Shown: positions 34,365 through 46,044 of the stretch, one piece after another
Numbering within the stretch: the first letter of the stretch is position 1
Layout: every line of letters starts with the position of its first letter
Origin: Pyropia haitanensis
Lineage: Eukaryota > Rhodophyta > Bangiophyceae > Bangiales > Bangiaceae
Assembly (NCBI GenBank): GCA_008729055.1
Contig: SDUX01000008.1
Location: 5,543,756-5,607,755 of the forward strand
Reading direction: 5' to 3'
Length of the DNA: 64,000 bases
Translations under genes and position numbers: made by a program
The notes under the pieces: model-generated
The model's database searches: none
Seen by the model: the letters and a program-made list of their open reading frames with translations, nothing else
What the model was told of the DNA's origin: nothing

Positions 34365-35279
34365 CTACCCAACCCCGCCGCCACCCCCCGGTCGCATTAA
34401 CCAGTGACAGTTACAACGAACGCTCTTTCTCCTTTGCTGCCGCCGCCGCCGCGGCCGCCGCGGCGTCCACCCCCCCCCTTCGTCGCCGCGCTGCATCCCC
34501 CGCAGCTCCTCCCGCATCGCTTCCAGCTCGGCCGCGTCCTCCTCCAACTCCCCCGTCTCGGCCTTGCGCAGCAGCCCTGCCCGCTCGGCGCACCACGCCA
34601 GCGTCGCGGTCGGCACGTTCCCCCGCCCCGGTACGCTCTCCTCCGCTACCCCCGCCGCAGTAACGCGGGCGTCCCCAAACAGCCCCTGCAGCGCCGCGGC
34701 CAGGACCGGCGCGTACGCCACGTCCGCGGCGTCGCCGAGCAAAAAGCCGGCCCCGTCGAGGCCCACGCAGAGCAGCAGCTTGGCAACCGGCGGCAGCCTG
34801 CGGAGCGTCGTGCCAACCCCCGCCGCGTTGGTCACGCCCAGCGCCGCGGCGATGCCCGCCTTGTTGCGGAGGCCGCCGAGCAGGCCGACGCCCGCGCCGC
34901 CCCACCGGCGGACGTTGCCGCCCTTGCCGCCCGACAGGACGGTGCCGGCGAGCGCCGCGACGGCCTTGCCCACAAAGCTATCACTGCGGCTGCTGCCGCC
35001 CTGCTCCGTCGGCTTCTTCTTCTTCTTTGCCCCCACTCCCGTGGCGGCGGTAAACGCGGCGGCGGCGACGCCGAGCGCCGCCTGCGCGGCCAGGTCGGTC
35101 ACCACGTTCATCGACGCGCCGGTCGCACAGGGGGTGGGGGGGGGGGGGGCGCTCCTGCGCCGCCGCCTTGCCGCCGCACCGGGCGCGACGGCCGCCGTGC
35201 CCCACCGGCGGGACGACAGCGCCACGACGCCGCGACGGGCCGGGCGGGGAGGCCCCAGCGGGGCCACCACAAAGGCCAT
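34365..35279 (-). CDS. Plastid-type conserved membrane protein, unknown function
   Basis: 304 residues, starting MAFVVAPLGPPRPARRG with a ~45-residue Arg/Ala-rich, acid-poor segment that looks like a plastid transit peptide. A short KKKKK patch lies near residue 87. The conserved-looking part is about residues 110-240, with AKLLLCVGLDGAGFLLGDAA, YAPVLAAALQGLFGD, VAEESVPGRG and VPTATLAWC. This resembles a plant/algal chloroplast protein type that ends in an EE-x-P-...-PTAT-x-AW pattern, a comparison made from memory. A Glu-rich helix and a basic tail follow. No function is known. It is single-exon, with the start chosen at the first ATG of the transit-like segment. Confidence 0.68.
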   Translation of the reverse strand: MAFVVAPLGPPRPARRGVVALSSRRWGTAAVAPGAAARRRRRSAPPPPTPCATGASMNVVTDLAAQAALGVAAAAFTAATGVGAKKKKKPTEQGGSSRSDSFVGKAVAALAGTVLSGGKGGNVRRWGGAGVGLLGGLRNKAGIAAALGVTNAAGVGTTLRRLPPVAKLLLCVGLDGAGFLLGDAADVAYAPVLAAALQGLFGDARVTAAGVAEESVPGRGNVPTATLAWCAERAGLLRKAETGELEEDAAELEAMREELRGMQRGDEGGGWTPRRPRRRRQQRRKSVRCNCHWLMRPGGGGGVG

Positions 35280-36041
35280 GGTGGCGCGAGACCGAGGGTG
35301 GGGGGGTGGGCGTGGACGTGCGGCAGTGGGCGTGTCAAAGGGGAGGCGGGGGGGGAGACAGGTGAGAGGCACCTCCGGGGGAGGGAATGAGACAGACGTA
35401 GACCGCCCGCCTGCCGAGTCGGCACTGGTGGTGACGCTCACAGGGTAGTAGGGGGCGGAAGCCCGGAGCGGCCACCGGGTAGAGCCTAGCAAGCGGGCCT
35501 GGCAGGGACAAGGCGCGGCCACGGCGGGGTGGCTGCTGGCCGACCGCCGGCCGCTGCTTTGCCACAGACAGCGGAACAGAGACGGCTGCTGACCGAGACG
35601 GGGAGAGGGTGTTGAGGGGGGGGGGGGTGGGGGGGTCCTCGATACCCCAGCCCACTGACGGATTCGAGGGGGTGTTGGGGGGACGGGCGCGCACAGACAA
35701 GGCACGCGGCCGCGCCGGCCGCCCTCCACCCCCCGGCCGCTGCGCCCCCCGCGCGTGGGGGTGGGTATGCAACTGTGCTGGTGCAATCCAGCGGCGGAAC
35801 CAGATCTGGTTGCCGATTCGGCCAAGAGAGAGGACGCGCGACGTCGCCCCTCGTCACGTGTGGACGCGCCACGTGGGTGCCCGCAGGCCAGTACATGGAG
35901 GGAGAGTTCTGGGCTTGTTTCCGCGTCGTCCTCTCTTGTCCTTCTCTTTTCCTTGCTCCCGTACCCCTTTCCCCTCTCCCCTCTCCCACTTTGCTGCCCT
36001 GTGAATGTACGCTGGCCGCGGATGGCCCCCCGCCGGCCGCC
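35280..36041. other. Intergenic region, no gene
   Basis: It lies between two (-) genes. 35900-36000 is pyrimidine-rich on the + strand. No gene was recognised. Confidence 0.5.
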
Positions 36042-38465
36042 TCAGGGGTCGCCCCGGCACTGCCGCTCGGCCACGTCCCGCACAATCGCGACGACCTCGG
36101 CGACATCCACCGCCAGTGGCTGCGCGCGCGCGCAGACGCGCCCCCCAAACCCGACCCGCCGGTCATCAGCAAGGTTGACCCGCCGCTCCGCGGCCGCCCG
36201 CCGCTGCCGCAGGCCACGCCACCCCCCCCCTCCCCCCCCCCCGCCGCCGCCCTCCCCCGCCCGCTCGTACGCGGCCGCCGCGTGCTGGAACCGTCGCACC
36301 GTGTCGTCGCGGGCGGCCCGCCACGCGCCGGCGGGCGTCCCGGGCGGCGGCGCGCCCACCCCCCCCCCTCTTCCCCCCACCCCTGCACCCGCGTCCGGGT
36401 GGCGGGCGTGGAGGCACGCGGCAAAGACCGGCGCGTCGGGCGCGGCGATGGCGCGCTCGTAGCGGAGCGCCGCGACGGAGCGGGCGAGCCACGGGAAGAG
36501 GCCAGCGGCGTAGCCAAACGGGGACACCTCCACCAGCGACGACGCGGCGCGGAGGAAGAGCGCGTTGGTGATGCCCGCCCCGTGGGCGGCGACGAGCACG
36601 TCGGTGCGCTGCATGGTGGCAACCTGGTACGCCAGGGGCGTGCCTTCAAAGGTGGTCGCCGATACGGTGAGGCGCAGCGTCGGCGTCGACGCATTGCGCA
36701 GGGCGGCAAGGAGGGTGGCCTCGCGGGGGATGTGGCGGGGGTAGCCGGGCAGCCGGTTGAGGAGCGTCACGTTGAGGGTGCAGCGGAGGGGGGGGGTGAC
36801 CCGGAGGGCGCCGCGGGGGGGCACGGCCGCCCCCGTCGCCGCCGCCGTTGCCGCTGCTGCTGCAGTCGCCTCCGCCGCCGCAGCCGCCGCTGCGGTCGTA
36901 AACGCACCGGCGGTACTATTGGCGGCGGCGGCAGGGCTGGCGCCAATGGGGGCGACGAACGCGACATCGTTGCGTTGTCCGGCAGCTCGGCGCGCACCGC
37001 CACGCACCCTACGACCGGCAATGTCACCGCCAAGGGAGCCACCGGCACGCCCTCTTCCCCACGGAGGCACCACCGCCGCCTTGGCAATCCCATTGGCGGT
37101 AAAGAGCTCGAGCGTTTGGAGCAGCCGCAGCGGGATGATGGGCGACGTGGACGTCGCGGGGCCCGGCAGGCGGGTGCGGGTGACGCTACCAAAACAGGCC
37201 AGCTGGCTCTTCCGCCTGTCGCCGCCGCTGCTGCCGCCCGGCTGGTGCTGCCGCGGCGGCACGAGCGCGGCCGCCCACGGGGCGCTGAGGGCGCCCGGAA
37301 ACGCATCGTCGGCGTGCAGCGGCGCCGCGTTGCAGAGGCGGAGGAAGGTAGTCACCCACGAGGCCGGGCCGAGAGCGCGCAGCTGAGGGGCGACCAGCAC
37401 CGACCCCACCACGGACGGGTCCGTGCCCGCCACCCCCTCGCAGCTGGTCCAGCCGCCGTGGACGTCCCCCCCCGACAGCTTGGTGCCAGCCGCGACCGCC
37501 CGGCCGCGCCAGCAGGCGCGGCGCGCCGGGGCGTGCGCCCCAGCCGCGTGCTGCTCCCGTGCCACCGACAGCGCAACGACCGCGGGGAGGGCGTCGTGGA
37601 GGAAGTGGGGCATGTGGAAGCGTGCGACCTGCCCCCCGTACACGTCCGCCCCTGCGTACAGCGTCGACCCGACGGGGGGGAAACGGCTGAAGCGTATGAC
37701 CGACCGGGCGCCGCCCGCCACCCCGCACGCCGTCACCACCGCGTCTGGCACGGACGCGTGGACGGCAAGGGTGCCCGACTCGGAGACGCACGCGGAGGAA
37801 AAGCGGCACACGGGGGTGGGCAAGTTGGGGGACGCCCACCGCTCGACTGCGTGAGGATAGGGGAGGGGTGTGCCAGGAAGGGGCGCTGCGGCAGGCGGAG
37901 ACCGCGACGGCGGCGGCGGCCGCGACGGCGGCGGTGGCCGCTGCGTCGGCTGCGGCGCCCGTGACGGCAGCGGCGGCGACGACGGTGCCCGCCGAGGCGA
38001 CGACCGCTGCGACGGCAATGGCGAACGCGCCGTGGGCACCGGCGGCTGCGACGCGGTCGGGGGAGAAGGCGGCGGCGTCCGCCGCGGCGGTGGCGGCCGC
38101 GGCAGCCGCGTCGGCGGCTGGTGTGCCCCACGTCCTCTGCCGCCGTCGAGGCCACCGCCGCCTCTTGGCTGTGCCGACGGGGTGGCGCGGGCGGGGGGCG
38201 GCCGCGTCGACGAGCCGCTGCGGGTGGGGAAGGCGGCCCGCAGGGTCACCCGCGGCCGCGGCCGGGACGGGGTGGTAGCGGTAGCGGTGGCGGTGGCGGC
38301 GGCGGCGGCTGCCACCCCACCACCACCACCCCTGCCACCGACGACGACGACGACGACGACCACCGCCGCCGATGCGGCGGCGGCGACGCGCAGCCACCAC
38401 GCGGGTGCGCGGCGGGGCCGCCGACGCCATGATGGCGGCGGCGACGGCGAGCCGAGGTAAGGCAT
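36042..38465 (-). CDS. GT61-family glycosyltransferase, type II membrane protein
   Basis: 807 residues. A short basic N-tail is followed by a Val/Ala helix at about residues 26-43 (signal anchor) and a ~170-residue Pro/Ser/Arg stem, the layout of a Golgi glycosyltransferase. The catalytic part (about 37850-36400) ends with the GT61/DUF563 signature: MQRTDVLVAAHGAGITNALF followed by LVEVSPFGY. The family transfers sugars such as xylose or arabinose to polysaccharides or N-glycans; acceptor and donor are unknown here. FHMPHFLHDALPAV fits the family's N-terminal H-x-x-HD-type motif. Low-complexity Ala/Gly inserts interrupt the domain. The ATG at 38465 gives a standard anchor; the frame is open upstream to 38516. 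The ~110-residue C-tail is low complexity. Confidence 0.85.
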   Translation of the reverse strand: MPYLGSPSPPPSWRRRPRRAPAWWLRVAAAASAAVVVVVVVVGGRGGGGGVAAAAAATATATATTPSRPRPRVTLRAAFPTRSGSSTRPPPARATPSAQPRGGGGLDGGRGRGAHQPPTRLPRPPPPRRTPPPSPPTASQPPVPTARSPLPSQRSSPRRAPSSPPLPSRAPQPTQRPPPPSRPPPPSRSPPAAAPLPGTPLPYPHAVERWASPNLPTPVCRFSSACVSESGTLAVHASVPDAVVTACGVAGGARSVIRFSRFPPVGSTLYAGADVYGGQVARFHMPHFLHDALPAVVALSVAREQHAAGAHAPARRACWRGRAVAAGTKLSGGDVHGGWTSCEGVAGTDPSVVGSVLVAPQLRALGPASWVTTFLRLCNAAPLHADDAFPGALSAPWAAALVPPRQHQPGGSSGGDRRKSQLACFGSVTRTRLPGPATSTSPIIPLRLLQTLELFTANGIAKAAVVPPWGRGRAGGSLGGDIAGRRVRGGARRAAGQRNDVAFVAPIGASPAAAANSTAGAFTTAAAAAAAEATAAAAATAAATGAAVPPRGALRVTPPLRCTLNVTLLNRLPGYPRHIPREATLLAALRNASTPTLRLTVSATTFEGTPLAYQVATMQRTDVLVAAHGAGITNALFLRAASSLVEVSPFGYAAGLFPWLARSVAALRYERAIAAPDAPVFAACLHARHPDAGAGVGGRGGGVGAPPPGTPAGAWRAARDDTVRRFQHAAAAYERAGEGGGGGGGGGGWRGLRQRRAAAERRVNLADDRRVGFGGRVCARAQPLAVDVAEVVAIVRDVAERQCRGDP

Positions 38466-41400
38466 CCGCGGTGGGGCGGGGGGGGGGGGGGGGGCGGTCG
38501 GTGGTGCTGGCGGCACGCCGCGATGGGTGGTCAGGAGGGGGGGGGGAGCAGAGACGCAATGGGGGGAGGGTTGGGGAAAGGGGACGACACCAGGCTGGGT
38601 GGGTGCAAGGGGAAAGGTGACGGGAGGGGAAGCCCTGCGAGGAGGGAAAGGAAGCGGTGGGTGAAAAGGGTGTCTCCTTCACGGTGGCGGCAGCGGCGCG
38701 CCGTGACCTGCACCGCGGCGGGCGGGGGCGCGTCAGCGGCGCGCGACGGGGCCCAACGTGGGAAGACGCCACGGTCGGGTGCGGACGACACATCGCCGCT
38801 GGGTGGGCACAGGGCGGCCGACCAGGGGAGCAGCGGACAATGGGGGTGGCGGGCGCTCGCGCGGCGCGCCCGGCGCGCGCGCGGCGAGCGGCGGCCGCAA
38901 CGCAACGCCCGCCGCCGCGCCGCGTGCCTGCCCGCAATGCCTGGCGCCCCTACGGGGTGGAGGGTGGTGGGACGGCGGCCACGACCAGGAGGGGGCGGGA
39001 CGGTTCGCCACGGCGGCGCCCCCGCGGGAGCGCGCGCGTCGGACGCGTCGCTGGGGCGCCGGTCGCGCGCGTCTCGGGGCGGCGGCGTGCGCAAGAGTGG
39101 GGATGGAGGGCGGAGGCGGGGCTGCGCATTGAGCGGGGGGGGCAGGTGGGCGGCGGAGCCAGACACCCCGCGTGCCGACGCGCGCGTGCCACCGCGGGGG
39201 CGCGCCCGCGCGCGATCGCGGCGGCGGGAATCGCCGCCGCCGCCCGGCCGGGCGGCCGCATCGACCCGCGGCACTCGAATTCCAAGCAGCGACCGCCCGC
39301 ACGCGGCGGCCGCGGAAGCTAGAAGAGACGGGGCGGACATGGGGGGGACCCGCGTCGGGTGCGCTGCTCCACGCCCGCCGCGCGTGGGGGCGCATGGACG
39401 GAGGGGGCGGTCGCGGTCGGGCTTTGAGGGGGGGGGGCGGCGGGGCTGGCCCCGCGGGTGCAGGAGCGGCATCCCAAGAGGGGGGCGGGACGCCGCCGCC
39501 CCCTGGAGCCGGACTCGGCGGCGGCGGCGGCGGCGCGACCCAGCGGCGGGATCGCGGACGTGGAGCACGGCCCGCCAACCACTGTTCCATCCACGCTGGG
39601 CGGCGCCGCTGCAGCCGGGGAGACGACCAGCAGCGGCGTCTTCCGCCGCCGGGGACACGCCCACTGGCGTGGCAACGCGTCGCGGCGCGGTCGCCGTCGC
39701 CTGCGCCGCCAAATTGGACGCGACCGGCCCCGCGGCTGGGGCGCAGTGGCGGCCGCTGCCGCCGCCGCCGGCCCGCCGCGCCGCGTCCGCACAGCCACCG
39801 CGGGCGGTGGCGGCGGCGAGGCGGTCGCGTGGCCCACCCCCCCTCCGCCGGCCACCCACCCCCCGCTCCCAGCCCCCTCCCCCCTCAATCACACCGCCCG
39901 CAGGGCGCGGCGCGCCAACGTCGGGTGCCGCTCGGTGGCGGACGGTTGGCCCGCTGCGCCGGCGCCCATGATCCTTCCCCGTGGTGGACGGCAGCCGCCA
40001 ACCGTTCCCCCTCCCCCGTCCCCCCCATGGCGCCACAAGCACGATGGAGGGAGCGAGGGAGCGGGGGAGAGCAGGGGGGGGGAGGGGGAAGCACGGCGGC
40101 CCAGGCTAGCTGCACGGGAGCGCTCGCGCCGCCCGCGCTGGACGGGCGGCGCACTATTTTTTATTTTTTTTTGCCTCCCCCTGCCCGCTGCCGCCTTCGT
40201 GGCCGTCGCCGCCGTTGTTGCCGCTGCCGCCACCGCCGCCGCCGCCGCCGTCGCCGCCGCCGTCGTCGCAGCCAGACGTGCCGGCCATCCCTCGAGCAGG
40301 GCGTGCGCACCAGTCGCCGCTGACGGTGGCGTTGATGGCCACCAGCGCAACCGATGGCGGCCGGCCGGCAGTAGGCCGTCTGCCGACGACCGCCCGCCGG
40401 AGCGGCGGCGTGCGGTGCGACGGCGCGTCGGCGGGAGGTCCCCCAAGGGGCGGCCCAACGTGGTGTCGGCCACCTACCACGGGCATCCGCACCGGCGAGG
40501 CAGGCGGGCGCGGCTGGCAGTCTTACGCAACCCCGACGTGGCCGTGGCGTCGGTGGCGCGGCCGCCGCCGCGGGTCAGGCCCACCGTGGGACCACGATGG
40601 AGGAGCACCAGGTTGGCCGCGCACGCTCCCTCACCACCGCCCGCTCCAGGTCAAGGTGGGCGGTGCGCACGAGTCGCGGCGGTGGCCGCCCGCGTCGGCG
40701 GCCCGCCATCTGGGCCCCTCCCCGTTGGTGGCGGCCGTGGCGGCGCGCCGGTTGGTCGGGTCGGCCATCCGTGGCTGCCTCGGCACCGCCGACACCGCCC
40801 GGTAGAGGCGCCCGTGCAGACGGGCGTGACGCCAGGCGTCGGCGGCGACGGCCGCACCTCGACCGTCGCGGCGGCGGCGGCGGCGCCCGCGGCACTGTCG
40901 GCGGCGCCCGCGGCGACGGCGTCCAGGCTAGCCACCCGTCCAGGCCGACGTGACGGCCCCACGCGGGACCTTTCACCTGGCGGCAGCGACGGCAGGACGA
41001 GCTGCCGGGAGGGAACCCCGCCCGCAACCCCACCCGCTGGCCGCCGAAGCTGGCGGTGGTGGTCGCCTCCCAACCCCCCGCGGCGACGCCCGTGCCGGCC
41101 CACAGGGCTACCAGGGCGCGCCTATGGCCCACAAGCACGCTTCCTTGGACGGTCGCAGGGGGGGGGGTCCGCTCGAGCGACACCACTGACGACGCCGAAC
41201 GAGGGACCCCGCAGCGAGCGGCGAGGACTCCGTCGGCGGTGCCCCCCACCGACAATCACATACTTGGCAGCCGTCGGGTACCAGCGCGGCAGCGGCGGCG
41301 GCAGCGGCGGCAGCCACCACCAAGGAGACGCAGCGCGTGGCGAGTCCAGTCGGACGGGGGGCCGCGGTCAACAATAGACGAGAGCGCGCTCAACGCCAGG

Positions 41401-41915
41401 TAGGGTACGCCGAATACAGCAGCCACAACTGTCTGTGCAAACTGAAACCGTTGCGAAAACGAAACTGTGCCCGTTGCATACGTGGGTGCATCCACACGGG
41501 CAAAGACCGGTCACGGCCGCCATCTGCGTGACTCTGCGGTGGCAGCCGACCCAGCGTGTCGGTTTTCTTCGCGCTGGCCTCTACTCGGCATTGGCGGTGG
41601 CGTCCTCCCTCCTCCGGCTTGCAGCCTGGGCGTGTGGTGACCACACGCGCTGCATCGAGGCGTCGTTGGTGGTTCCTCCTTGTTTTGACGGCGCTCCCCG
41701 GCCCTCTGTTGCGGTTCTGGCCCGCCTCTTTGCTCCTCCGCCGTCCCTGTCTCCGCCACTGCTCACGAGACGCCCGCCGTCGCGTTGTCGATGCTGCCTG
41801 CTCGCCACACCCTTCCCGACGGCTGGTGACCCCTCCCTTCTCCCTCCCCCTTCCCCCCCCCCTTGCCATTGTGCCCTCCCTTGGCGGCGGCACGGCACAC
41901 CGACACGGCGCCACG
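38466..41915. other. Intergenic region, no recognisable gene
   Basis: This 3.4-kb region separates GT61 (-) and ARD (+), which diverge. Several long open frames exist on both strands, but their translations are Arg/Pro/Ala/Gly composition noise with no motif, and none has a convincing ATG and codon pattern. 40150-40170 is a T-rich patch. Confidence 0.5.
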
Positions 41916-43141
41916 ATGCGCGCGTGGCTCATGGACGGCGACGGCGCCGCGTCGCCACGGGCGCCGCACCAGCGCACCCCAAACGTGCCCGTGGGGGAGG
42001 AGGAGCTGCGACGGCTGGGGGTGCTTCACTGGTTTGTGGACCCCGTAGAGTACATGGCAGGTGCGTGGGCGGCCTCCTGGTGACCAGGTGTGTGTCGGGG
42101 TGGGTGTAGGTGGGGTAGGCGGTGGTCACCGGCCAGGGAGCTCCGCCCAGTGCGGGTGCTGCTGCTGTTCGCGGGCGCCTGACCAGAGCCTTGCACACGG
42201 CCAGCATTGCTGACAAACTTGGTGCGCCGTGGCCGGATCGTTTTTGTTGTTTGTTTGGGGGGGGGGGGGAGCCTCGCCCCTTTTTTTTTTTGTGTGTGAG
42301 TATGTTAGACGGCAGCGACACGCCCGCCAAGCGGCAGATGGCGGCCATTCGCGCGGAGCGTCGCTACGCCCACGCTGACGAGGTGGCGTGCTCCGCTGCG
42401 GCCATGGGCGACGCATTCCCCGCCAAGTGCGCCGCATTTTTTGAGGAGCACCTGCATGAGGACGAGGAGATTCGGTACGTTCGGGGGGGAAAGACGGTGA
42501 CCGCCGCGTTGGCCGTGGCGGGCTCTCCCTGTGTGGGACGCTGTCGGGGGTCTTGCCCTGCAAGGACGCACTTCTCCGCTCTATTTGCCGCCCTTTTTTT
42601 TGTGTTGTGTTTTGGGTATGCGCATGCACTTCCCAGTTCGAGCCTGTCCCTGGCATGGTGTCCTTGTTTGTAGAATGCTCAAACTGTGTTCTTTGCATGT
42701 TCCTCGCGCTGTCTTGCTGTTTTTTTGCTGCCTTGTCGGCTCCCTTTCGTGACCTTTTTTTTTTTTCTTGTTCTGTTTTGCTCGCCATTGCTGCGGCCAC
42801 CACTTCCGTCCCCCCTCCGCTGACCTCCCCCACTGGTTGCTGTGTTCCCCAGGTACATCCTCGAGGGCGGCGGCTACTTTGACATCCGCTCCCCCGCCGA
42901 CGAGTGGGTGCGCATTGCCGTCACGCCCGGCGACATGATCGTCCTCCCCGCGGGCGCCTACCACCGCTTCACCGTTGATGAGGGCGCGACCGTGCGGGCG
43001 GTGCGGCTCTTTCGCGACGCCCCCTCGTGGACGCCCGTCCCGCGTGGGAGCGGGGACGGCTGTGGGGATGGCCTGTCGTGCCGCAAGGCCTACGTCGCGG
43101 CCCTTGGCGATGGCGCTGCCACCGTGGACGCGTCGGCGTGA
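41916..43141 (+). CDS. ARD: Acireductone dioxygenase (exons 41916-42060, 42309-42474, 42853-43141)
   Basis: A 199-residue cupin enzyme of the methionine salvage cycle. It converts acireductone (1,2-dihydroxy-3-keto-5-methylthiopentene) with O2 to the keto-acid precursor of methionine and formate when iron-bound. Three exons join in frame: [10 protein letters not shown]...VDPVEYMA, then [10 protein letters not shown]...[11 protein letters not shown], then [13 protein letters not shown] to the end. Metal ligands are visible as H-x-H-x3-E in [12 protein letters not shown] (exon 2) and His in [12 protein letters not shown] (exon 3). Introns of 248 nt (GTGCGT..TTAG) and 378 nt (GTACGT..CCAG) both restore family sequence at the joins. 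The length equals that of family members. It is convergent with the Egt1-like gene, 507 bp away. Confidence 0.95.
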
Positions 43142-43648
43142 GGCCGCTGCGGGCCCGGTCCAGACGCCTTTATTGGGTGTCGGGGGAGGGTGTGTGTGGG
43201 TGGTGTGTGTGCGGCCTGATTATGCGTATTGGGGGATGCTTTCCTCTCGCAGCTGCGCTTGTTCTTTTGAGTGCCACAGGCGCCGCGTTTCTCCTCGGCG
43301 TCCGGGGTCGTCCCCGCTGCAACTCTTTCCCTAGTGTACGCACAGGTGGGCAGCGCCCGCTCCCCGTGCACGCGTTATCCCGCTTTGTGCAGCACGCCCA
43401 CAGAGACCGTCAAACAGCTAGCGACCCACACGCAGCCAGTGGATTCCCCGTATCAAGTACAATTTGCCTAGCATCCCCTCTTGTGGGGAGCCGACACCCT
43501 CACCAACAGCAACAGCCGCTCCCTTCCGCCTCCGACGCACCGCAGTGCTCGGCAGCAGAGCCAAAAACGTGCACGACTCCCCCCCTTCCGCCCTCCACGG
43601 TACGCAGCCATCCCTACAACCACCCCCCTCCCCCCCCTGCTCTGCTAC
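43142..43648. other. Convergent 3' intergenic region
   Basis: It separates ARD (+) and the Egt1-like gene (-). It is mixed composition with no gene seen. Confidence 0.5.
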
Positions 43649-46044
43649 CTAGCCCCCCCAAGCGGCGGTGGGGCGGTCATAGACGACGCGGAACTTTGAA
43701 AATACGTACGGGTAGCGGGCCTGGTAAAAGTTCCGGAACGACGCCCGCACCAGGGACGTGTCAGTGGCCCACGAGGCGCCCTTGAGTACGTAGTGCTTGC
43801 CATCAAAGAAGTCGGACGAATAGGTGGGGTCTGCGCCATGCAAGAAACACAGGGATGGCGGAGAGGGGAAAGAAAAAAGAACGCCGGCGCCAACACGCCG
43901 ACACAAGAAAACCCACAGCACGCGCAGCGCACCCGCAACAGCAGAAAGGGGACGTCAGTAACGCACCACACAAACACGCAAAAAGCACCCGCAAACGGAC
44001 CACCCCGCCGCCTGGCACACACAAAGCACGCCAGCTGCCAGCCCTTGCATTCCATACGCCCCCTTCCCCGCGCACCCACACCCCCCCCCCCAAGGGCTCC
44101 CCACCCTCCCGTCTCACCCCCCCCCGCCCCCCCGACCAAGAGGACAAACCAAAACGTACACGCAGGGTGCGCCTGGAAGCCCTCAAACGGCGCAAACACG
44201 CTCGACGTCCACTCCCAGCCATCGCCAATGAGGTCGCCCACGCCGAGCGCCGACGCACCCGCCGGGTGGGTGCCCACGTCAGCCGGATGGCGACGACTGC
44301 CCCCAAAGTTGCCGTGCACGCCCGGCGTCGGTGGGGCGGCGCCCCACGGGTAGGGCGGTGGCGGCCCGCCGCCGTTGCGGCCCGCCGCATCTCCGGAAGC
44401 GGTGGCGGGGGTGGGTGTGCCAAACGCGGCGCGGTGCCACTCGGCCTCGGTGGGCAACCGCCCGCCCGCCCACGCAGCGTACGCGCGGGCCTCGGCGAGG
44501 CTCACTGCCACCGGCCACGACGCTGCCGCGACGAGCGGCACCACCACCCCATCCACGGTGCGGACGGCCCAGCCGACGGCAACGCCGCCGTCCCCATCGC
44601 CACCAGCGTTGCTGCTGCCGTTACCCAAGGCCGCCTCAACGGCCAGCCCCTTCGCGTCGACAGGCACCCAGCTGGCAGGCGCGCCCACCGACGCTACCTG
44701 CACCCACCGCCAGTCTTCGTCCGTCCACCAGCGGCGGGTCGTGTACCCGCCTGCCGCCGCAAACGCCGCAAACGCGCCAACCGTGACGGGCAGCGCGGAC
44801 ATGTCAAAGGCGGCGACCGCTACACCCATCACGGGGAACTCATTGTCCCACCCAAAAGCCTCCGCCGCCGCCGCCGCGGTAGCCGACGCCGAGGGGGGGG
44901 CGCGAGTGGTGTCATCCGCCTCAAAGTTCCGCCCAGGCTCCAGCTCCGCGGGGCGGGCACGGCCAAGGAGCGCCCGTCCCGCGGGGACCCCCACCACCTC
45001 CACCCGCTCGTCGTCACCGCCGCCACCGCCACCACAACTGCGTCGCGCCGCCGCGGCGGCGACAGCTGCCTCGGCAGCCGCCGCGAGCGTGTACGCCTCC
45101 GCCGGTGGGAGAGGCGCGCCGCCGCCACCGCCCACGTCGCGTGCGACGCGGCCCCCCCGCCTTTGTGCGGCCATGTACAGCAGCGTCTCGACGTGCATCG
45201 CGTCGTGTTCGACGGCGAGCGCGAGCGCCGCCCGCGGCAGCCGCGCGGCGGCGGCCACGATGCGCGACCGCACGTCGTCACGGTACGCAGCAACGGCCGG
45301 GAGCGTTGGCCAGACCGGCGGCGGTGGGGGGTGCGCGTGGCAGACGGTCGGGTCCTCGACATCGGGGTCAATGCCGCGGGAGAAGAGATAGTCGTAGGCG
45401 GCGTTGAAGGGGGCATGACGGATAAAGGGGCGGAGGGTGTTCCAGTCAAACGCGGGGAGGTGGCCCATGTCTGCGGAGAGGGGAGGTTGAAGCGTACAGG
45501 GCGGGGGGACCAGGTAATCAAGCAAAACAAGATACAGTACAGTGGTGGCAAAGGAGAGGAACCGACCGAACGCAGCAGGTCAGCGTGTGGCCCCACCTCC
45601 AGTCCCATCCCACCCCTGCCCTCTCCAAGTACCCCGTCCACGCCCCTGGCCATCAAGGCGCGCCCCCCCCCCCCCCCCTGTCCCTCTCAACGTACAGAAA
45701 AGAAAGGGGTTGCGCAGCGCAATGGGCCGCTCGAGCATCGAGTCGGGGCCAATGGTAACGTCAAACAGCGCGTCTGTTTGCGCCCACAGCTTGCGCAGCA
45801 GCCGCATCAGGGGCTCATTTCCACCGACAGCGTCACCCCCCACGTGGCCGCCATCGTCGCCGCCACCCTCACCCCCGCCCCCCCCAGCGCCACCCGGCAC
45901 CGGCCGCTCCCCCCCAAAGGCCCCACCACCACACTTGCCCACTGTCGCCATGTCGCCACACCGCCCGCCAACTCGGCGCACACCAACGCGGCCGCCGTCG
46001 CTGCCGTCGCGCAGCGCCAGCGCGGGCGCTCGAAGAAGGACCAT
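43649..46044 (-). CDS. Egt1/EgtB-like sulfoxide synthase (exons 46044-45696, 45470-44160, 43830-43649)
   Basis: 613 residues in the spliced model. EgtB and fungal Egt1 are non-haem Fe(II) enzymes that join Cys or gamma-Glu-Cys to hercynine with O2 in ergothioneine synthesis. The DinB-like part contains LLRKLWAQTDALF, a Y-MGHLPAFDWN join across intron 1, and the iron motif HDAMHVE (H-x3-H-x-E, near 45190-45210). The formylglycine-generating-enzyme-like part carries LPTEAEWHRAAFG, DGWEWTSS, and across intron 2 YPTYSSDFFDGKHYVLKGAS with the C-terminal FRNFYQARYPYVFSK. Introns of 225 and 329 nt both start GTACGT. OvoA (5-histidylcysteine sulfoxide synthase) is the alternative. No methyltransferase domain is present. 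A strong 3' splice signal at about 46124 hints at upstream exons, so the 5' end is uncertain. Confidence 0.88.

Noticed and set aside
38531..40042. 503-codon open frame on the - strand and a 639-codon frame on the + strand (39458-41377)
   Set aside because: They overlap each other on opposite strands, are composed of Arg/Pro/Ala/Gly, and have no domain and no convincing ATG.
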